DNA of 64,000 nt from Streptomyces sp. PTY087I2 (GCF_001687325.1 NZ_LZRD01000007.1:104171-168170), one strand, 5' to 3'. Shown: positions 1 through 8,994, counted from the stretch's first letter. A program made the numbers and translations. The notes: generated from the sequence alone by a model not told the origin.

Positions 1-414
1 GGCCCCAACCGCAACCACCTGGACAGCTGCTACTTCGGCAAGCTGGCCATCCTGAACGGGGCGATCAAGCACTCCGGCGACAACCTCACCGGTGAGGGCG
101 AGGGCGACGACGAGACGATCGTCGTGGACCTGGGCCGGATCCCCGCCGAGGCGACGGGCCTGGTCTTCACGGTGAACTCGTTCACCGGCCAGAAGTTCAA
201 CGAGGTCGCCAAGGCCTACTGCCGGCTGATCGACGACGCCTCCGGCGAGGAGCTGGTCCGCTTCGACCTCACCGGCGCCGAGCCGCAGACCGGCGTGATG
301 ATGGCCAAGCTGATCAAGCAGTTCACCGGCGAGTGGGAGATGACCGCGATGGGCGAGTTCGTGAAGTCACGCACCGTACGCGGCATGGTGAAGCCCGCCG
401 CCCAGGCGCTCTAG
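1..414 (+). CDS. TerD family protein (5' truncated by window edge)
   Basis: The reading frame is open from base 1 and ends at TAG 412-414, so only the C-terminal 137 residues are present. It shows the TerD signature: a HSGDNLTG-like Ca2+-binding loop followed by an acidic GEGDDE stretch, then IVVDL, VFTVNSFTG and a FCRL-like strand. TerD proteins are Ca2+-binding beta-sandwich proteins of tellurite and general stress responses. It is very similar in layout to the complete TerD protein at 54257-54835. A strong terminator follows directly. The family call is firm; the substrate or stress it serves cannot be read from the sequence. Confidence 0.93.
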   Translation, partial: GPNRNHLDSCYFGKLAILNGAIKHSGDNLTGEGEGDDETIVVDLGRIPAEATGLVFTVNSFTGQKFNEVAKAYCRLIDDASGEELVRFDLTGAEPQTGVMMAKLIKQFTGEWEMTAMGEFVKSRTVRGMVKPAAQAL

Positions 415-420
415 ACACAT

Positions 421-457
421 CCGGGGCACCTGAACCGCTGCGGTTCAGGTGCCCCGG
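421..457 (+). terminator. Rho-independent-type hairpin after terD
   Basis: A perfect 17-bp inverted repeat (421-437 with 441-457) closes a 3-base loop six bases after the stop codon. It has no U-tract, which is usual in Streptomyces. It lies between two convergent genes and can serve both strands. Confidence 0.9.
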
Positions 458-477
458 ATCCGGAGAAGACGGGCGTC

Positions 478-708
478 TCAGAGCTTGGTGAGCTTGGAGT
501 AGGGGCTCAGGATCCTCCCCTGTCGCCCCGAGAAGTCGATGAGGACCGCGTCGTTGTCGCCCTCGACAGCAAGAATCCTGCCGAGTCCGAACTGGTCGTG
601 CGACACCCTGTCGCCCACATCGAAGCATTCGACCGGTGGGGCCTCCTGGGCCGGGCGGTTGAAGGGACTGGACGGCAGGTGACGCCGGGAACCGGCTGAC
701 TGTTTCAT
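478..708 (-). CDS. Small CarD/UvrD-C-terminal-like (Tudor-fold) protein, 76 aa
   Basis: Residues 31-76 carry the motif VGDRVSHDQFGLGRILAVEG followed by a V-L-I-DF strand. This matches the SH3/Tudor-like module found at the C-terminus of UvrD/PcrA helicases, where it contacts RNA polymerase, and resembles CarD-type RNAP-binding modules. Here it stands alone behind a 25-residue basic, probably disordered leader. I chose the ATG at 708; longer in-frame extensions upstream have shadow-like composition. A role in binding RNA polymerase is inferred from the fold only. No strong ribosome-binding site is visible. Confidence 0.72.
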   Translation of the reverse strand: MKQSAGSRRHLPSSPFNRPAQEAPPVECFDVGDRVSHDQFGLGRILAVEGDNDAVLIDFSGRQGRILSPYSKLTKL

Positions 709-946
709 CAAGTCGAGTATGCGCCCTGTAAAGGCGCGACGCCATGCCCGTCTGCCGCTCGACTCCCAGACGTACCGCATTCGTGACCCGCGCCGACCGG
801 CGCCGGGCAGCGCTTTCCCGGGCCTCCGGCGCCGGAACCACACGGAACGGGGCACCGGAAAAGCACCCCGAACGTGTGGCGTTTCACCCACCGACATCTG
901 CTGTGCAAGAGCAGCGCTCAGCGAAAGAGCTGGGCTCTCGCCTCCC

Positions 947-2404
947 TCAGCCGCCCGCGCGCGACCGGGCCTTGAACGCCGCCTTGCGGGCGTCCTTGGC
1001 GGCCTTCTTGTCGCTGTGGAGGCGGCCCATGGCCTCCAGGACATCGGCGGTGGCCGGGTGGTCGACGCGCCAGACCTCGTCGAAGAAGCCGCTGTGCTGG
1101 GCGGAGAGGCCCTCGACCAGGCCCTGGAGCTCGTCCAGCTCGCCGTCCGCGTCCAGGTGGGCGGCGATGGTGTCGATGGCCAGCCAGAAGATCATGTCCT
1201 CGGGCGGGGCGGGCACGTCGGCGGCGCCGCGCTCCGCGAGCCAGACGCGGGCGAGGCCGCCCAGTTCCCGGTCGCCGAGTACCGCGCGTACGGCGGGCTC
1301 CGCCTCGGGGCCGGCCAGGGCGAGGGCCTGCTGGCAGTGGAGGCGGCGCAGCGGTCCGCCCTCGTCCGTGCCGCGCGCGGCGGCCAGCAGCTCGGCCGCC
1401 GCCGATACCACCCCGTCGGCGTACCCCGCGAGCCAGAGCTTGACCTCGGCGCGGGCGGCGGACTCCGGGTAGTGGGCGATGCCGTCGAGGAGGGCGTCGG
1501 CGCCCTTGCCCGCGAGGTCGCCGACGGCGGGGGCGTCCACCCCGGCCTCCAGCATCCGGGCGCGGATGCCGTACAGGCCGAGGGGGGTGAGCTTGACCAT
1601 GCCGTAGCGGGTGACGTCGTCCTCGTCGGCCCCGACGGCGTCCACCGGAGCCTCGCCCTCCTCGACCATCAGCGCCTCGTCGACCGGCCGGTACTCGACG
1701 ATCCCGATGGGTTCGAGGAGCCGGAACTGGTCGTCGAGGCGCATCATCGCCTCCGACACCTGCTCCAGGATGTCGTCGGTCGGCTCGCCCATGTCGTCGG
1801 GGACGATCATCGACGCGGCGAGGGCGGGCAGCGGGACCGGGCCTTCGCCCGCGCCGTTGTCCGCGAGGGTGAGGAGGTAGAGGTTGCCGAGGACGCCGTC
1901 GAGGAATTCCGCCTCGGCCTCCGGGTCCCAGTCCAGGGCGTCGAAGTCGATCGAGCCGTCCTCGCCGACGAGGTCCGTGAAGTCGTCCAGGACGGGCGCG
2001 GTGGCGTCGGCGTGCACGGCGTCCAGGCCGTCGAGCCAGATGGACAGGACGTCGTGCGGGGAGCCGCCGGTGATCAGGGCCAGGTTCTCGCCCGCGGAGA
2101 CGGTGCCCTCGTCGCCCTCCTCCTCGGGGTCGGTGACGTCGAGGAGGCCGGTGTCCACAGCGAGCCGCCAGGCCTCGCTGGCGTACGCGGCACCGTCGTC
2201 GTCGGCCGGGAGCCCGAGATGCTCGGCGGCGGCGGGCAGTTGCGCCTCGACGAGTTCGCCGCCCGCGCCGACACGGGTGTCGGGGCCGGCCCACCGGGCG
2301 AGCCTGACGGCCCGGACGAACAGCGGAGCGGCGAGCGCGTCCCGCGCCAGTTCGGCCTCGGAGTTGAGCCGCACCGGCGGCAGGGAGGGGCGCTCTGCGG
2401 ACAT
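947..2404 (-). CDS. Conserved hypothetical protein, 485 aa
   Basis: I do not recognise a named domain. The protein is rich in Ala, Asp, Glu and Leu and predicted mostly alpha-helical. An acidic stretch (DPEEEGDEG) lies near residue 70, HEAT-like helical pairs fill the C-terminal half, and the tail is Lys/Arg-rich (SDKKAAKDARKAAFKARS). It has no signal peptide or membrane segment, so it is probably cytoplasmic. The start at 2404 is preceded by GAGGAG at a good distance; an upstream ATG at 2437 lacks a ribosome-binding site. It looks monocistronic, with a TAGGCT hexamer upstream near 2465-2470. Confidence 0.8.
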   Translation of the reverse strand: MSAERPSLPPVRLNSEAELARDALAAPLFVRAVRLARWAGPDTRVGAGGELVEAQLPAAAEHLGLPADDDGAAYASEAWRLAVDTGLLDVTDPEEEGDEGTVSAGENLALITGGSPHDVLSIWLDGLDAVHADATAPVLDDFTDLVGEDGSIDFDALDWDPEAEAEFLDGVLGNLYLLTLADNGAGEGPVPLPALAASMIVPDDMGEPTDDILEQVSEAMMRLDDQFRLLEPIGIVEYRPVDEALMVEEGEAPVDAVGADEDDVTRYGMVKLTPLGLYGIRARMLEAGVDAPAVGDLAGKGADALLDGIAHYPESAARAEVKLWLAGYADGVVSAAAELLAAARGTDEGGPLRRLHCQQALALAGPEAEPAVRAVLGDRELGGLARVWLAERGAADVPAPPEDMIFWLAIDTIAAHLDADGELDELQGLVEGLSAQHSGFFDEVWRVDHPATADVLEAMGRLHSDKKAAKDARKAAFKARSRAGG

Positions 2405-2521
2405 CGGGGGTTCTCCTCGGTGCGTGCTCGGGAGCATACGGAGTGCGTACGCGGTTCAGCCGCCCAAGCCTAGACGCAATTCACCGCATGCCGCCCACGG
2501 CTTCGGCGGCTTGCCCTCCCC

Positions 2522-3235
2522 TTACACGCCCGTTCCCGGTTCCATGCTGAGGGCGGGGGTGTAGCGGTGCACGCCGCCGCCGGTCATGCCCGGGTACTTC
2601 TGGACGCGTTCCCAGAGTGGGGACGGGGATCCGATGCCCTCACCGGGTGCGGCGAGAGCCGCGATGTGGTGCTCGGCGCTCTCCCACTCGGCGTAGTTGA
2701 GGACCCGGGTGCCGTCGGTGCCGACATGGAAGTGCGCGGCGATGCCGCCGTCGGGGAGACCGCCGTCGTGTGCGTGCGCCTCGAACACGCTGTCCACCCA
2801 GTCGCGTTGGCGCGCCGCGTCGGGCCCGTCGAACTCGACGTCGACGATGACGACGCAGCCGGTCTCCCGGGTGTCGCCCTCACCCCGCAGCGTGGAACGG
2901 TAGAGCTCGTACGTGTGCAGCCCGACGCGTTCGATCCCGGGGACGGCCGCGTCGATCTCGGCGATACGGGCGTCGCGCTCCTCCCGTACGAAGTCCTGGA
3001 AGGCCTGTTCACCGGTCCACTGGGAGTAGTGCAGCAGGGTCGCCCCGTCCTCCCCGGCGTAGACGCTGTAGGAGAGCAGCCCGGGATGCGGCCACGGCCG
3101 GCTCCCCCAGGCCTTCCGGATCGCGTCGACGGCCTCCTGCTGCCGCTGCGGCGTCCCGACGTTCCAGGCACTGGCCTTGGCGATCCCGGCATCGGTGCGG
3201 GCCGGGTCGGGGCGGTCGGTGAAGTGCGTGGTCAT
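2522..3235 (-). CDS. Duplicated ABM (antibiotic biosynthesis monooxygenase) domain protein, 237 aa
   Basis: Two copies of a dimeric alpha/beta-barrel (ABM) fold lie in tandem. The first has LLHYSQWTGEQAFQDFVREE at about residues 58-77; the second starts near residue 120 (VIVDVEFDG) and has VLNYAEWESAEHH. ABM proteins act on quinones or aromatic polyketides, or break down reactive compounds. The ATG at 3235 has GAGGGG upstream. The promoter region holds an 18-bp CCTCAA-N6-TTGAGG palindrome matching SoxR operators, which suggests induction by redox-cycling compounds. A SoxR-controlled monooxygenase gene is known in S. coelicolor; I recall it lying in this chromosomal neighbourhood but cannot verify that here. 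Confidence 0.85.
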   Translation of the reverse strand: MTTHFTDRPDPARTDAGIAKASAWNVGTPQRQQEAVDAIRKAWGSRPWPHPGLLSYSVYAGEDGATLLHYSQWTGEQAFQDFVREERDARIAEIDAAVPGIERVGLHTYELYRSTLRGEGDTRETGCVVIVDVEFDGPDAARQRDWVDSVFEAHAHDGGLPDGGIAAHFHVGTDGTRVLNYAEWESAEHHIAALAAPGEGIGSPSPLWERVQKYPGMTGGGVHRYTPALSMEPGTGV

Positions 3236-3292
3236 GACGGTGTTTCCCCTCTTCCCGCGCACCGGCCGGTGCGCGTGACCACCACGGTCACA

Positions 3293-3310
3293 CCTCAATC
3301 CCGGTTGAGG
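3293..3310 (-). promoter_or_regulatory. SoxR-type operator (CCTCAA-N6-TTGAGG)
   Basis: The sequence CCTCAATCCCGGTTGAGG is a palindrome with perfect 6-bp arms. It matches the 18-bp SoxR box (CCTCAAG-N4-CTTGAGG) except at the inner base of each arm. On the minus strand it follows directly on TTGACC, a good -35, and sits in the long spacer typical of MerR-family promoters. It lies 58 bases upstream of the ABM gene start. No soxR gene is in the window. Confidence 0.8.
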
Positions 3311-3375
3311 TCAAGGCCGTTCCGCCGAATGCCACCGAACTCCGTTCGCCCATGTCCCCACGATCGCCCCCGGCG

Positions 3376-4035
3376 TCAGCCGCCGAGTTCCGTGCGCCAG
3401 GCCGTGGTGTTGAGTTCGTCCATCAGCCGGATGTCGTGGCCCTCCAGCGGGAAGATCCGTACCGGGAGGCCGGGGGCGGCGGAGATGGCCAGGGCGTCGC
3501 CCTCGATGAGGTCGCCCCCCTCGGGGGTGGAGACCCAGGCGAGGATCGACTTCACGGTGAGGCCGGGGTCCAGCAGAAGCTTCTTCGGGCCCGGGTCGCT
3601 GCCGAAGTACGAGCCGTCCTCGTTGACCTTGACGGGGAGCGGGCGGCCGTCCTCGCCGAGGGCCCGGACCCAGGGGTAGCCGTCGACGGCGTAGGGCTTG
3701 CGGCCGCAGTTGGTGAGGGTGAGCACGACGGCCCGGTGCATCATCGCGGTCTCCACCGGGCCCATGTCCACCACGACCCCGGAGCGCGGGCACTTCCCGG
3801 GCGGGGCGGAGGTCGGGCCGGTCTGCGCCGGGGCGCCGTAGGAGGGCGCGTCGGCCCCCGGCGTGGGGGTCGGGGGCAGCGTCTCGGCGCGGGACGTGGA
3901 GGCGGACGGGGTGGGGTCCGGCTCCTCGCCCTCGCCGGCCGGGACCAGGAAGCCGGAGCAGCCGGTCAGCGCCATCAGCGCGGCCGCCGGCAGGGCCGCC
4001 CGGACCCGTCTCCGTACCCGTGTGCGCTCACTCAT
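3376..4035 (-). CDS. DUF4232-type secreted lipoprotein, 219 aa
   Basis: The N-terminus has basic residues, a hydrophobic stretch and a lipobox (LTGC, about residues 22-25), so it is exported and lipid-anchored. A Pro/Thr/Ser-rich linker of roughly 60 residues leads to a C-terminal domain with the features VVLTLTNCGRKPYAVDGYPW, typical of the DUF4232 beta-sandwich family of actinobacterial surface lipoproteins. Function is unknown for the family. The start at 4035 has GAGGGG nine bases upstream; an ATG at 4080 would bury the signal peptide. Confidence 0.85.
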   Translation of the reverse strand: MSERTRVRRRVRAALPAAALMALTGCSGFLVPAGEGEEPDPTPSASTSRAETLPPTPTPGADAPSYGAPAQTGPTSAPPGKCPRSGVVVDMGPVETAMMHRAVVLTLTNCGRKPYAVDGYPWVRALGEDGRPLPVKVNEDGSYFGSDPGPKKLLLDPGLTVKSILAWVSTPEGGDLIEGDALAISAAPGLPVRIFPLEGHDIRLMDELNTTAWRTELGG

Positions 4036-4184
4036 GTCGTCCACCCCTCGCCGCGGCCGGTCGTCCGCGCGTTCGATCATGTCAGAGGTACGGCGGCGGT
4101 CGCCGCACTCTTCAGCATCCCTTGCCGTTCACCACAAGGAGATCTAAGTAGACCTTTACGGTTCCGGGCGCCGAGACTTCCCCC

Positions 4185-5066
4185 ATGACCACCACCGCAC
4201 CGCGCCCCTTCGGCCGCACGCTCTGCGCCATGATCACACCCTTCACCGACGCCGGGGCCCTGGACCCGGAAGCCGCCCGCGCGCACGCCGCGCGCCTGGT
4301 GGCCGAGGGCTGCGACGGGATCGTCCTCAGCGGCACCACGGGCGAGTCCCCCACCACGACGGACGCCGAGAAATCCGCCCTGCTGCGGGCCGTCCGGGCC
4401 GAGGTCGGCGACGGGGTGCCGCTGCTCACCGGCGTCGGCGGCCCGGACACCGCGGCCACCCTGCGCCTGGCCCGGCAGGCCGAGGAGGCGGGCGCGGACG
4501 GGCTGCTGGTGGTGAGCCCGTACTACAGCCGCCCGCAGCAGACCGCCGTGGAGGCGTACTTCCTGCGGGTGGCCGAGTCCACCGGTCTGCCGCTGATGCT
4601 GTACGACATCCCCGGCCGCACCGGCGTCCGGATCGAGCCGGAGACCCTGCTGCGGCTGGCGGAGCACCCCCGGGTGGTGGCGGTGAAGGACTGCTCCTAC
4701 GACCTGCTCGGCGCGACGAAGGTGCTGGCCCGCACCTCGCTCGCGTACTACTCGGGCAGCGAGGAGCTGAACCTTCCGCTGTACGCGGTGGGCGGCGCGG
4801 GCTATGTCAGTACGGTCGCGAACGTGGCGCCCGCCGCGATGCGGGCGCCGCTCGACGCGTTCGACGCGGGCCGCACCGACGAGGCCGCCCGGCTCAACGG
4901 CCTCACGGCCCGCCTCGTCGAGCTGATGATGGCGAGCGGGCTGCCCGGGACCGTCACGGCCAAGACCCTGCTGGACGCCGGACCGGTCCGGGAACCGCTA
5001 CAGCCCGCCGGGCGCGAGGCGGCCAACGGGCTGCGGAAGGCGTACGAGGAACTCCTCGGGGCCTGA
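4185..5066 (+). CDS. dapA: 4-hydroxy-tetrahydrodipicolinate synthase (DapA), 293 aa
   Basis: This enzyme condenses pyruvate with aspartate semialdehyde, the first committed step to diaminopimelate and lysine. It has the full TIM-barrel family signature: SGTTGESPTTTDAEK, SPYYSRPQQ, YDIPGRTG and the Schiff-base lysine in VAVKDCSYD. Its length is normal. It is convergent with dapD, with only 8 bases between stop codons, so the two transcripts must overlap. No clear Shine-Dalgarno sequence precedes the ATG; a GAGACT hexamer six bases before it suggests leaderless transcription. Streptomyces genomes often carry several DapA paralogues, so its being the biosynthetic copy is likely (dapD is next door) but not certain. 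Confidence 0.92.
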   Translation: MTTTAPRPFGRTLCAMITPFTDAGALDPEAARAHAARLVAEGCDGIVLSGTTGESPTTTDAEKSALLRAVRAEVGDGVPLLTGVGGPDTAATLRLARQAEEAGADGLLVVSPYYSRPQQTAVEAYFLRVAESTGLPLMLYDIPGRTGVRIEPETLLRLAEHPRVVAVKDCSYDLLGATKVLARTSLAYYSGSEELNLPLYAVGGAGYVSTVANVAPAAMRAPLDAFDAGRTDEAARLNGLTARLVELMMASGLPGTVTAKTLLDAGPVREPLQPAGREAANGLRKAYEELLGA

Positions 5067-5074
5067 GAACCGGC

Positions 5075-6073
5075 TCAGTTGTGGGCGTGCAGGACCTCGT
5101 TCAGGCCGCCCCAGACCGCGTTGTTCGGGCGGGCCTCCACCGTGCCGGTGACCGAGTTGCGGCGGAAGAGGATGTTCGAGGCGCCGGACAGCTCGCGGGC
5201 CTTGACGACCTGGCCGTCCGGCAGCGTGACGCGCGTACCGGCGGTGACGTACAGACCGGCCTCGACGACGCACTCGTCGCCCAGCGCGATACCGACGCCC
5301 GCCTCCGCGCCGACCAGGCAGCGCTCGCCGATGATGATGCGCTCCTTGCCGCCGCCGGAGAGGGTACCCATGGTGGAGGCGCCGCCGCCGATGTCGGAGC
5401 CGTCGCCGACGACGACGCCCGCGGAGATCCGGCCCTCGACCATGGAGGTGCCGAGCGTGCCCGCGTTGAAGTTGACGAAGCCCTCGTGCATGACGGTGGT
5501 CCCGGCGGCGAGGTGCGCGCCGAGCCGGACGCGGTCGGCGTCGGCGATGCGGACGCCCTGGGGAGCGACGTAGTCCGTCATGCGCGGGAACTTGTCGACC
5601 GAGGTGACCTGGAGGTGCAGGCCCTCGGCGCGGGCGTTGAGCCGCACCCGCTCCAGGTCGTCGACGGCGACCGGGCCGAGCGAGGTCCAGGCGACGTTGG
5701 CCAGGAAGCCGAACTGCCCGTCCAGGTTCAGCCCGTGCGGCTTGACCAGGGTGTGGCTGAGCAGGTGCAGACGCAGGTAGACGTCGTGCGCGTCGAGCGG
5801 CTTGTCGTCGAGCGAGGAAATGACCGTGGAGACGGCGACGACCTCGACGCCGCGCCGGGCATCCACACCGATGGCCTTGGCGGCGCCCTCACCGAGGCGG
5901 TTGACGGCCTCGTCCGGGGTGAGCCGCGTCGTACCGGCCGGGCCGGGCTCGGGCTTGAGCTCGGGGGCGGGGAACCAGGTGTCGAGGACGGTGCCGTCAC
6001 CGGCGACGGTGGCGAGGCCGGCGGCGACGGCGCCGGTGGTACGGGAAGTGGCCTGGGAAGTCGTGTCGGTCAT
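5075..6073 (-). CDS. dapD: Tetrahydrodipicolinate N-succinyltransferase (DapD), 332 aa
   Basis: It transfers succinyl from succinyl-CoA to tetrahydrodipicolinate in the succinylase branch of lysine/DAP synthesis. The N-terminal third is the actinobacterial-type alpha/beta domain. The C-terminal half shows left-handed beta-helix hexapeptide character ([34 protein letters not shown]). The ATG at 6073 has no ribosome-binding site but a TAGGTT hexamer exactly seven bases upstream (6081-6086), which fits a leaderless mRNA. That hexamer overlaps the stop of the upstream MFS gene. It is convergent with dapA, a sensible functional pairing. Confidence 0.94.
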   Translation of the reverse strand: MTDTTSQATSRTTGAVAAGLATVAGDGTVLDTWFPAPELKPEPGPAGTTRLTPDEAVNRLGEGAAKAIGVDARRGVEVVAVSTVISSLDDKPLDAHDVYLRLHLLSHTLVKPHGLNLDGQFGFLANVAWTSLGPVAVDDLERVRLNARAEGLHLQVTSVDKFPRMTDYVAPQGVRIADADRVRLGAHLAAGTTVMHEGFVNFNAGTLGTSMVEGRISAGVVVGDGSDIGGGASTMGTLSGGGKERIIIGERCLVGAEAGVGIALGDECVVEAGLYVTAGTRVTLPDGQVVKARELSGASNILFRRNSVTGTVEARPNNAVWGGLNEVLHAHN

Positions 6074-6083
6074 GGACAGAAAC

Positions 6084-7328
6084 CTAACCGGCCGGGGCCC
6101 GCTCGGGCGAACCGGTCTCAGCGTACGGCCCCTTTCCCGCCGCCCGCACCCGCTCACCGGGGCCGGGCAGCCGCCGCGCCGCCAGCACCGCTCCCCCGGC
6201 GGCCGCCGCGAGCAGGGCGCAGACCGGCCAGAGCAGAGCGGGGGCCGCCGCGTACAGAGCGGCCCCGAGCGGCGGGGCGAGCACCTGCCCGCTGATCGAC
6301 GCCCCGGCGTACAGGCTCTGGAAGCGGCCCTGGGCGTGGCCCGGTGCCTGGTCGGCCACGTAGGCCGTGGCCGGGGTCTTGTAAAGGATCTCGCCGAGGG
6401 TGAGGGAGAGCATCATGGTGACGGCGAAGAGGACGCCCGCGCCGGGGATCAGTACGGCGTAGCCGAGCCCGACGAGCAGGAGTCCGGCGCCGACGAGGCC
6501 GAGCGGGGTGCGGCGGCGCAGGGCGTGGGCGGCGGGCAGTTCGAGGCAGAGGATGACGCCGCCGTTGATGGCGAGCAGCCAGCCGTACAGCTGGGTGGTG
6601 TGCCCGTGGTCGGCGAGGAAGACCGGCAGGGTCGAGTACTGCTGCCGGTAGACGACGTCGACGACCACGATCGCGACGAGCAGCACGAGGACGGCGGGCC
6701 TGGCCCGCAGTTCGCGCCAGAGCCCCGGGGCGTCCGGGTCGTGGGAGCGCACCGCGTGGGCGCTGCCGCGGGCGGGCAGGATCCGGGCGGCGTAGAGGGC
6801 GAAGAGCAGGGTGCCGAGGCCGTCGGCGACGAAGAGCCAGTCGTACGAGAAGCGGGCGGCGACCAGCGCGCCGAGCGGCGGGCCGATGGCGAAGCCGCCG
6901 TTGGCGGCGAACCGGAAGAGGGCGAAGCTCTGGCGGCGGTTTCCGCCCTCGGGCACGGAGACCGCGACGAGGGCGGCATTGGCGGCGCGGACGACACCCG
7001 CCGCGTACTGGGCGGCCGGGAGCACCGCGTACAGGGCGGCGACCGGCAGGATGGGCAGGACGACGAGCGCCGTGCCGCTCACGCAGGCGCCGGTCAGCAG
7101 GGCGCGGCGGTGGCCGAACCGGTCGCCGAACCAGCCGCCGGTGAAGTTCCCCGCGACCAGGCCGATGCCGCCGACGCCGCTGATCACTCCGGCCTGGGTG
7201 ACGCTCAGACCGCGCGGCCCGACGAGGTACACGAAGAGATAGACGAAGGTGAAGCTGACGACGGCGTTGAGAAACGCCCCGAGCGCCAGCAGCCGTACCG
7301 TCCGTGGCACTCCCCGCACCATGCCCAT
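6084..7328 (-). CDS. MFS transporter, 414 aa
   Basis: About 12 hydrophobic segments and the MFS motif A-like loop [13 protein letters not shown] (about residues 63-75) identify a major-facilitator drug/proton antiporter type permease. The start at 7328 has GGAGG nine bases upstream; an internal ATG at 7322 is the alternative. It is divergent from the HxlR-peroxiredoxin fusion regulator across a 147-base gap containing a GTTCC-N5-GGAAC palindrome, so it is the likely target of that regulator. The natural substrate is unknown; a quinone, electrophile or other redox-active compound would fit the neighbour. Confidence 0.88.
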   Translation of the reverse strand: MGMVRGVPRTVRLLALGAFLNAVVSFTFVYLFVYLVGPRGLSVTQAGVISGVGGIGLVAGNFTGGWFGDRFGHRRALLTGACVSGTALVVLPILPVAALYAVLPAAQYAAGVVRAANAALVAVSVPEGGNRRQSFALFRFAANGGFAIGPPLGALVAARFSYDWLFVADGLGTLLFALYAARILPARGSAHAVRSHDPDAPGLWRELRARPAVLVLLVAIVVVDVVYRQQYSTLPVFLADHGHTTQLYGWLLAINGGVILCLELPAAHALRRRTPLGLVGAGLLLVGLGYAVLIPGAGVLFAVTMMLSLTLGEILYKTPATAYVADQAPGHAQGRFQSLYAGASISGQVLAPPLGAALYAAAPALLWPVCALLAAAAGGAVLAARRLPGPGERVRAAGKGPYAETGSPERAPAG

Positions 7329-7374
7329 CCCCCGCCCCCTCCGTACGACTCCTGACGACTGCTGCGTGCAGTGA

Positions 7375-7389
7375 GTTCCTTATTGGAAC
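7375..7389. promoter_or_regulatory. Palindrome between MFS exporter and HxlR regulator
   Basis: GTTCC-N5-GGAAC (7375-7379 and 7385-7389) lies in the middle of the 147-base divergent intergenic region and is the best operator candidate for the HxlR-type regulator. HxlR dimers bind short palindromes in such positions. Binding is inferred. Confidence 0.5.
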
Positions 7390-7475
7390 GGACTATGGCA
7401 GCATGATTCCATCGGGGTCAACCGAAAGGCCCCGGGCGGAGTGGGGCGGACGGCGGCCACAACCGGAGGAACGAC

Positions 7476-8354
7476 ATGCCCCAGCGCACGAGCCTTGCCG
7501 ACGCCGACTGCTCGATCGCCCAGGCGCTCGACGTCGTGGGCGACTGGTGGACGCTGCTGATCGTGCGGGACACCGCGCGCGGGGTGCACCGGTTCGACGC
7601 GCTCCAGCGGGAGTTGGGCGTCTCGCGCAAGGTGCTGACCGAGCGGCTGCGGCTGCTGGTCGACGCCGGTGTGCTGACGCGGGAGCCGTATCAGGACCGT
7701 CCGGTCCGGTACGAGTACCGCCTCACCCCGCGCGGCCGGGCCCTGCTGCCCGTGCTGATCGCGCTCCAGGACTGGGGCGACACCTGGGTGCTGGGAGAAG
7801 GGGAGACGATGGCGACGACGACGGAGGCCTCGCAGGAGGCGGCCCGGGTGCGGGCGCTCACGGGGACGCGGCTGCCGGAGCTGTTGCTGCCGGGGGACGA
7901 CGGCCGGCTCCGCGACCCGGTCGCCGACACCCCGTACACCGTCCTGTACTGCTTCCCCAGCGCCTACGCCACCCGCGACGCCTATCCGCCGGGCTGGGCG
8001 GGGATCCCGGGGGCGAGCGGCTGCACCCTCGAATCGTGCACGTACCGCGACCAGCTGGCCGAGTTCACGGCGGCGGGCGCGACGGTGCACGGGGTGTCCG
8101 CGCAGCGCCCGGACGAGCAGCGCGCGTTCGCGGAGAAGGAGGGGCTGCGCTTCCCGCTGCTCTCGGACGCGGACCTGGCCCTGACGGCGGCGCTGCGGCT
8201 GCCGACGTTCCGGGCGGCGGGCGTGAGCAGGCTCAAGCGGCTGACGCTGGTGGTGGACCGGGAGCGGACGATCCGCGAGGTGCTGTACCCGATCACGGAC
8301 ATCGGGGCGAGCGTGCGGGAGGCGCTGGAAGCGGTGCGCCGGGGGACGGACTGA
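7476..8354 (+). CDS. HxlR winged-helix regulator fused to a PrxQ-type peroxiredoxin, 292 aa
   Basis: Residues 8-105 form an HxlR winged helix with the conserved N-terminal cysteine (C12, in ADCSIAQALDVVGDWWTLLI) that senses thiol oxidation in relatives such as HypR and QorR. Residues 125-290 form an AhpC/TSA-fold domain of the bacterioferritin-comigratory (PrxQ) type, with the pair C183 and C188 in SGCTLESCTYRD as peroxidatic and resolving cysteines. The product could couple peroxide or electrophile chemistry to DNA binding in one chain. The ATG has GGAGGAA upstream. It is divergent from the MFS exporter. Both domain calls are firm; the coupling is inference. Confidence 0.88.
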   Translation: MPQRTSLADADCSIAQALDVVGDWWTLLIVRDTARGVHRFDALQRELGVSRKVLTERLRLLVDAGVLTREPYQDRPVRYEYRLTPRGRALLPVLIALQDWGDTWVLGEGETMATTTEASQEAARVRALTGTRLPELLLPGDDGRLRDPVADTPYTVLYCFPSAYATRDAYPPGWAGIPGASGCTLESCTYRDQLAEFTAAGATVHGVSAQRPDEQRAFAEKEGLRFPLLSDADLALTAALRLPTFRAAGVSRLKRLTLVVDRERTIREVLYPITDIGASVREALEAVRRGTD

Positions 8355-8424
8355 GCGGAGGCGTTCCGAACGCGGTCAGGCACCGTCGCCCGCGGAGCGG
8401 AACCGGGCCGGTCCGACCCGCCGG

Positions 8425-8994
8425 TCAGGCGCCCCCGCCCGCCACGATCCGTTCCAGCATCACGCGCGTGTACGGCGCGTCGAACGTGCCCCCGGTCAGC
8501 AGGACCTGGAGGCAGACGCCGTCCATCAGCGCCACGAGGGCCCGCGCGGTCTCCTCATCGGTGCGCCGGGACAGCAGCGCGACGGCCTCCTCGGTCCACT
8601 CGGCCGCGACGGGGCGCAGCGCGGGGCGGCGCAGGGCCGCGAGGTACAGCTCGTACTCCAGCTCGATCGCCCCGCGTTCGCCCGCGAACCACCGGTCGAG
8701 CAGCCGGGTCAGCTCCGCCGCGAGGTCCGCCTCCGGCTCGTCCCCGTCAGTCTCCGTACCGTCGAAGACTCCGCTGGAGCGCAGCGCCTGGACGAAGTTC
8801 TCGTTGCAGCGGCGCAGGGCGGCGACGAGGAGTTCGTCGAGCGAGGCGAAGTGGTACGTGGTCGAGCCGAGCGGCACGTCGGCCGCGGCGGCCACGGTGC
8901 GGTGGCTGAGCCCGGCTATGCCGTCGGCCGCGATCACGGCCAGCGCCGCGTCGATGATCCGCGTCCGCCGCCCGGGGTCGTACCGGCGGGCCAT
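8425..8994 (-). CDS. TetR family transcriptional regulator, 189 aa
   Basis: The N-terminal helix-turn-helix is clear (IIDAALAVIAADG, then LSHRTVAAAADVPLGSTTYH, residues 13-47). The C-terminal helical domain is typical of ligand-sensing TetR repressors. Its ATG overlaps the stop of the SMR gene (TGATG), so the two are translationally coupled, and it probably represses its own efflux operon through the GTAC-rich palindrome upstream of the SMR start. The ligand is unknown, probably a cationic antiseptic or dye. Confidence 0.93.
   Translation of the reverse strand: MARRYDPGRRTRIIDAALAVIAADGIAGLSHRTVAAAADVPLGSTTYHFASLDELLVAALRRCNENFVQALRSSGVFDGTETDGDEPEADLAAELTRLLDRWFAGERGAIELEYELYLAALRRPALRPVAAEWTEEAVALLSRRTDEETARALVALMDGVCLQVLLTGGTFDAPYTRVMLERIVAGGGA

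Noticed and set aside
889..897. TGTCGGTG element upstream of the 76-aa gene as a damage promoter
   Set aside because: The upstream part fits, but no TAnnnT occurs eight bases downstream and it is about 180 bases from the gene.
719..2473. Very long plus-strand open frame opposite the 947-2404 gene
   Set aside because: It is the antisense shadow created by GC-rich codon usage; it has no ribosome-binding site, no family features, and the minus-strand gene has a good one.
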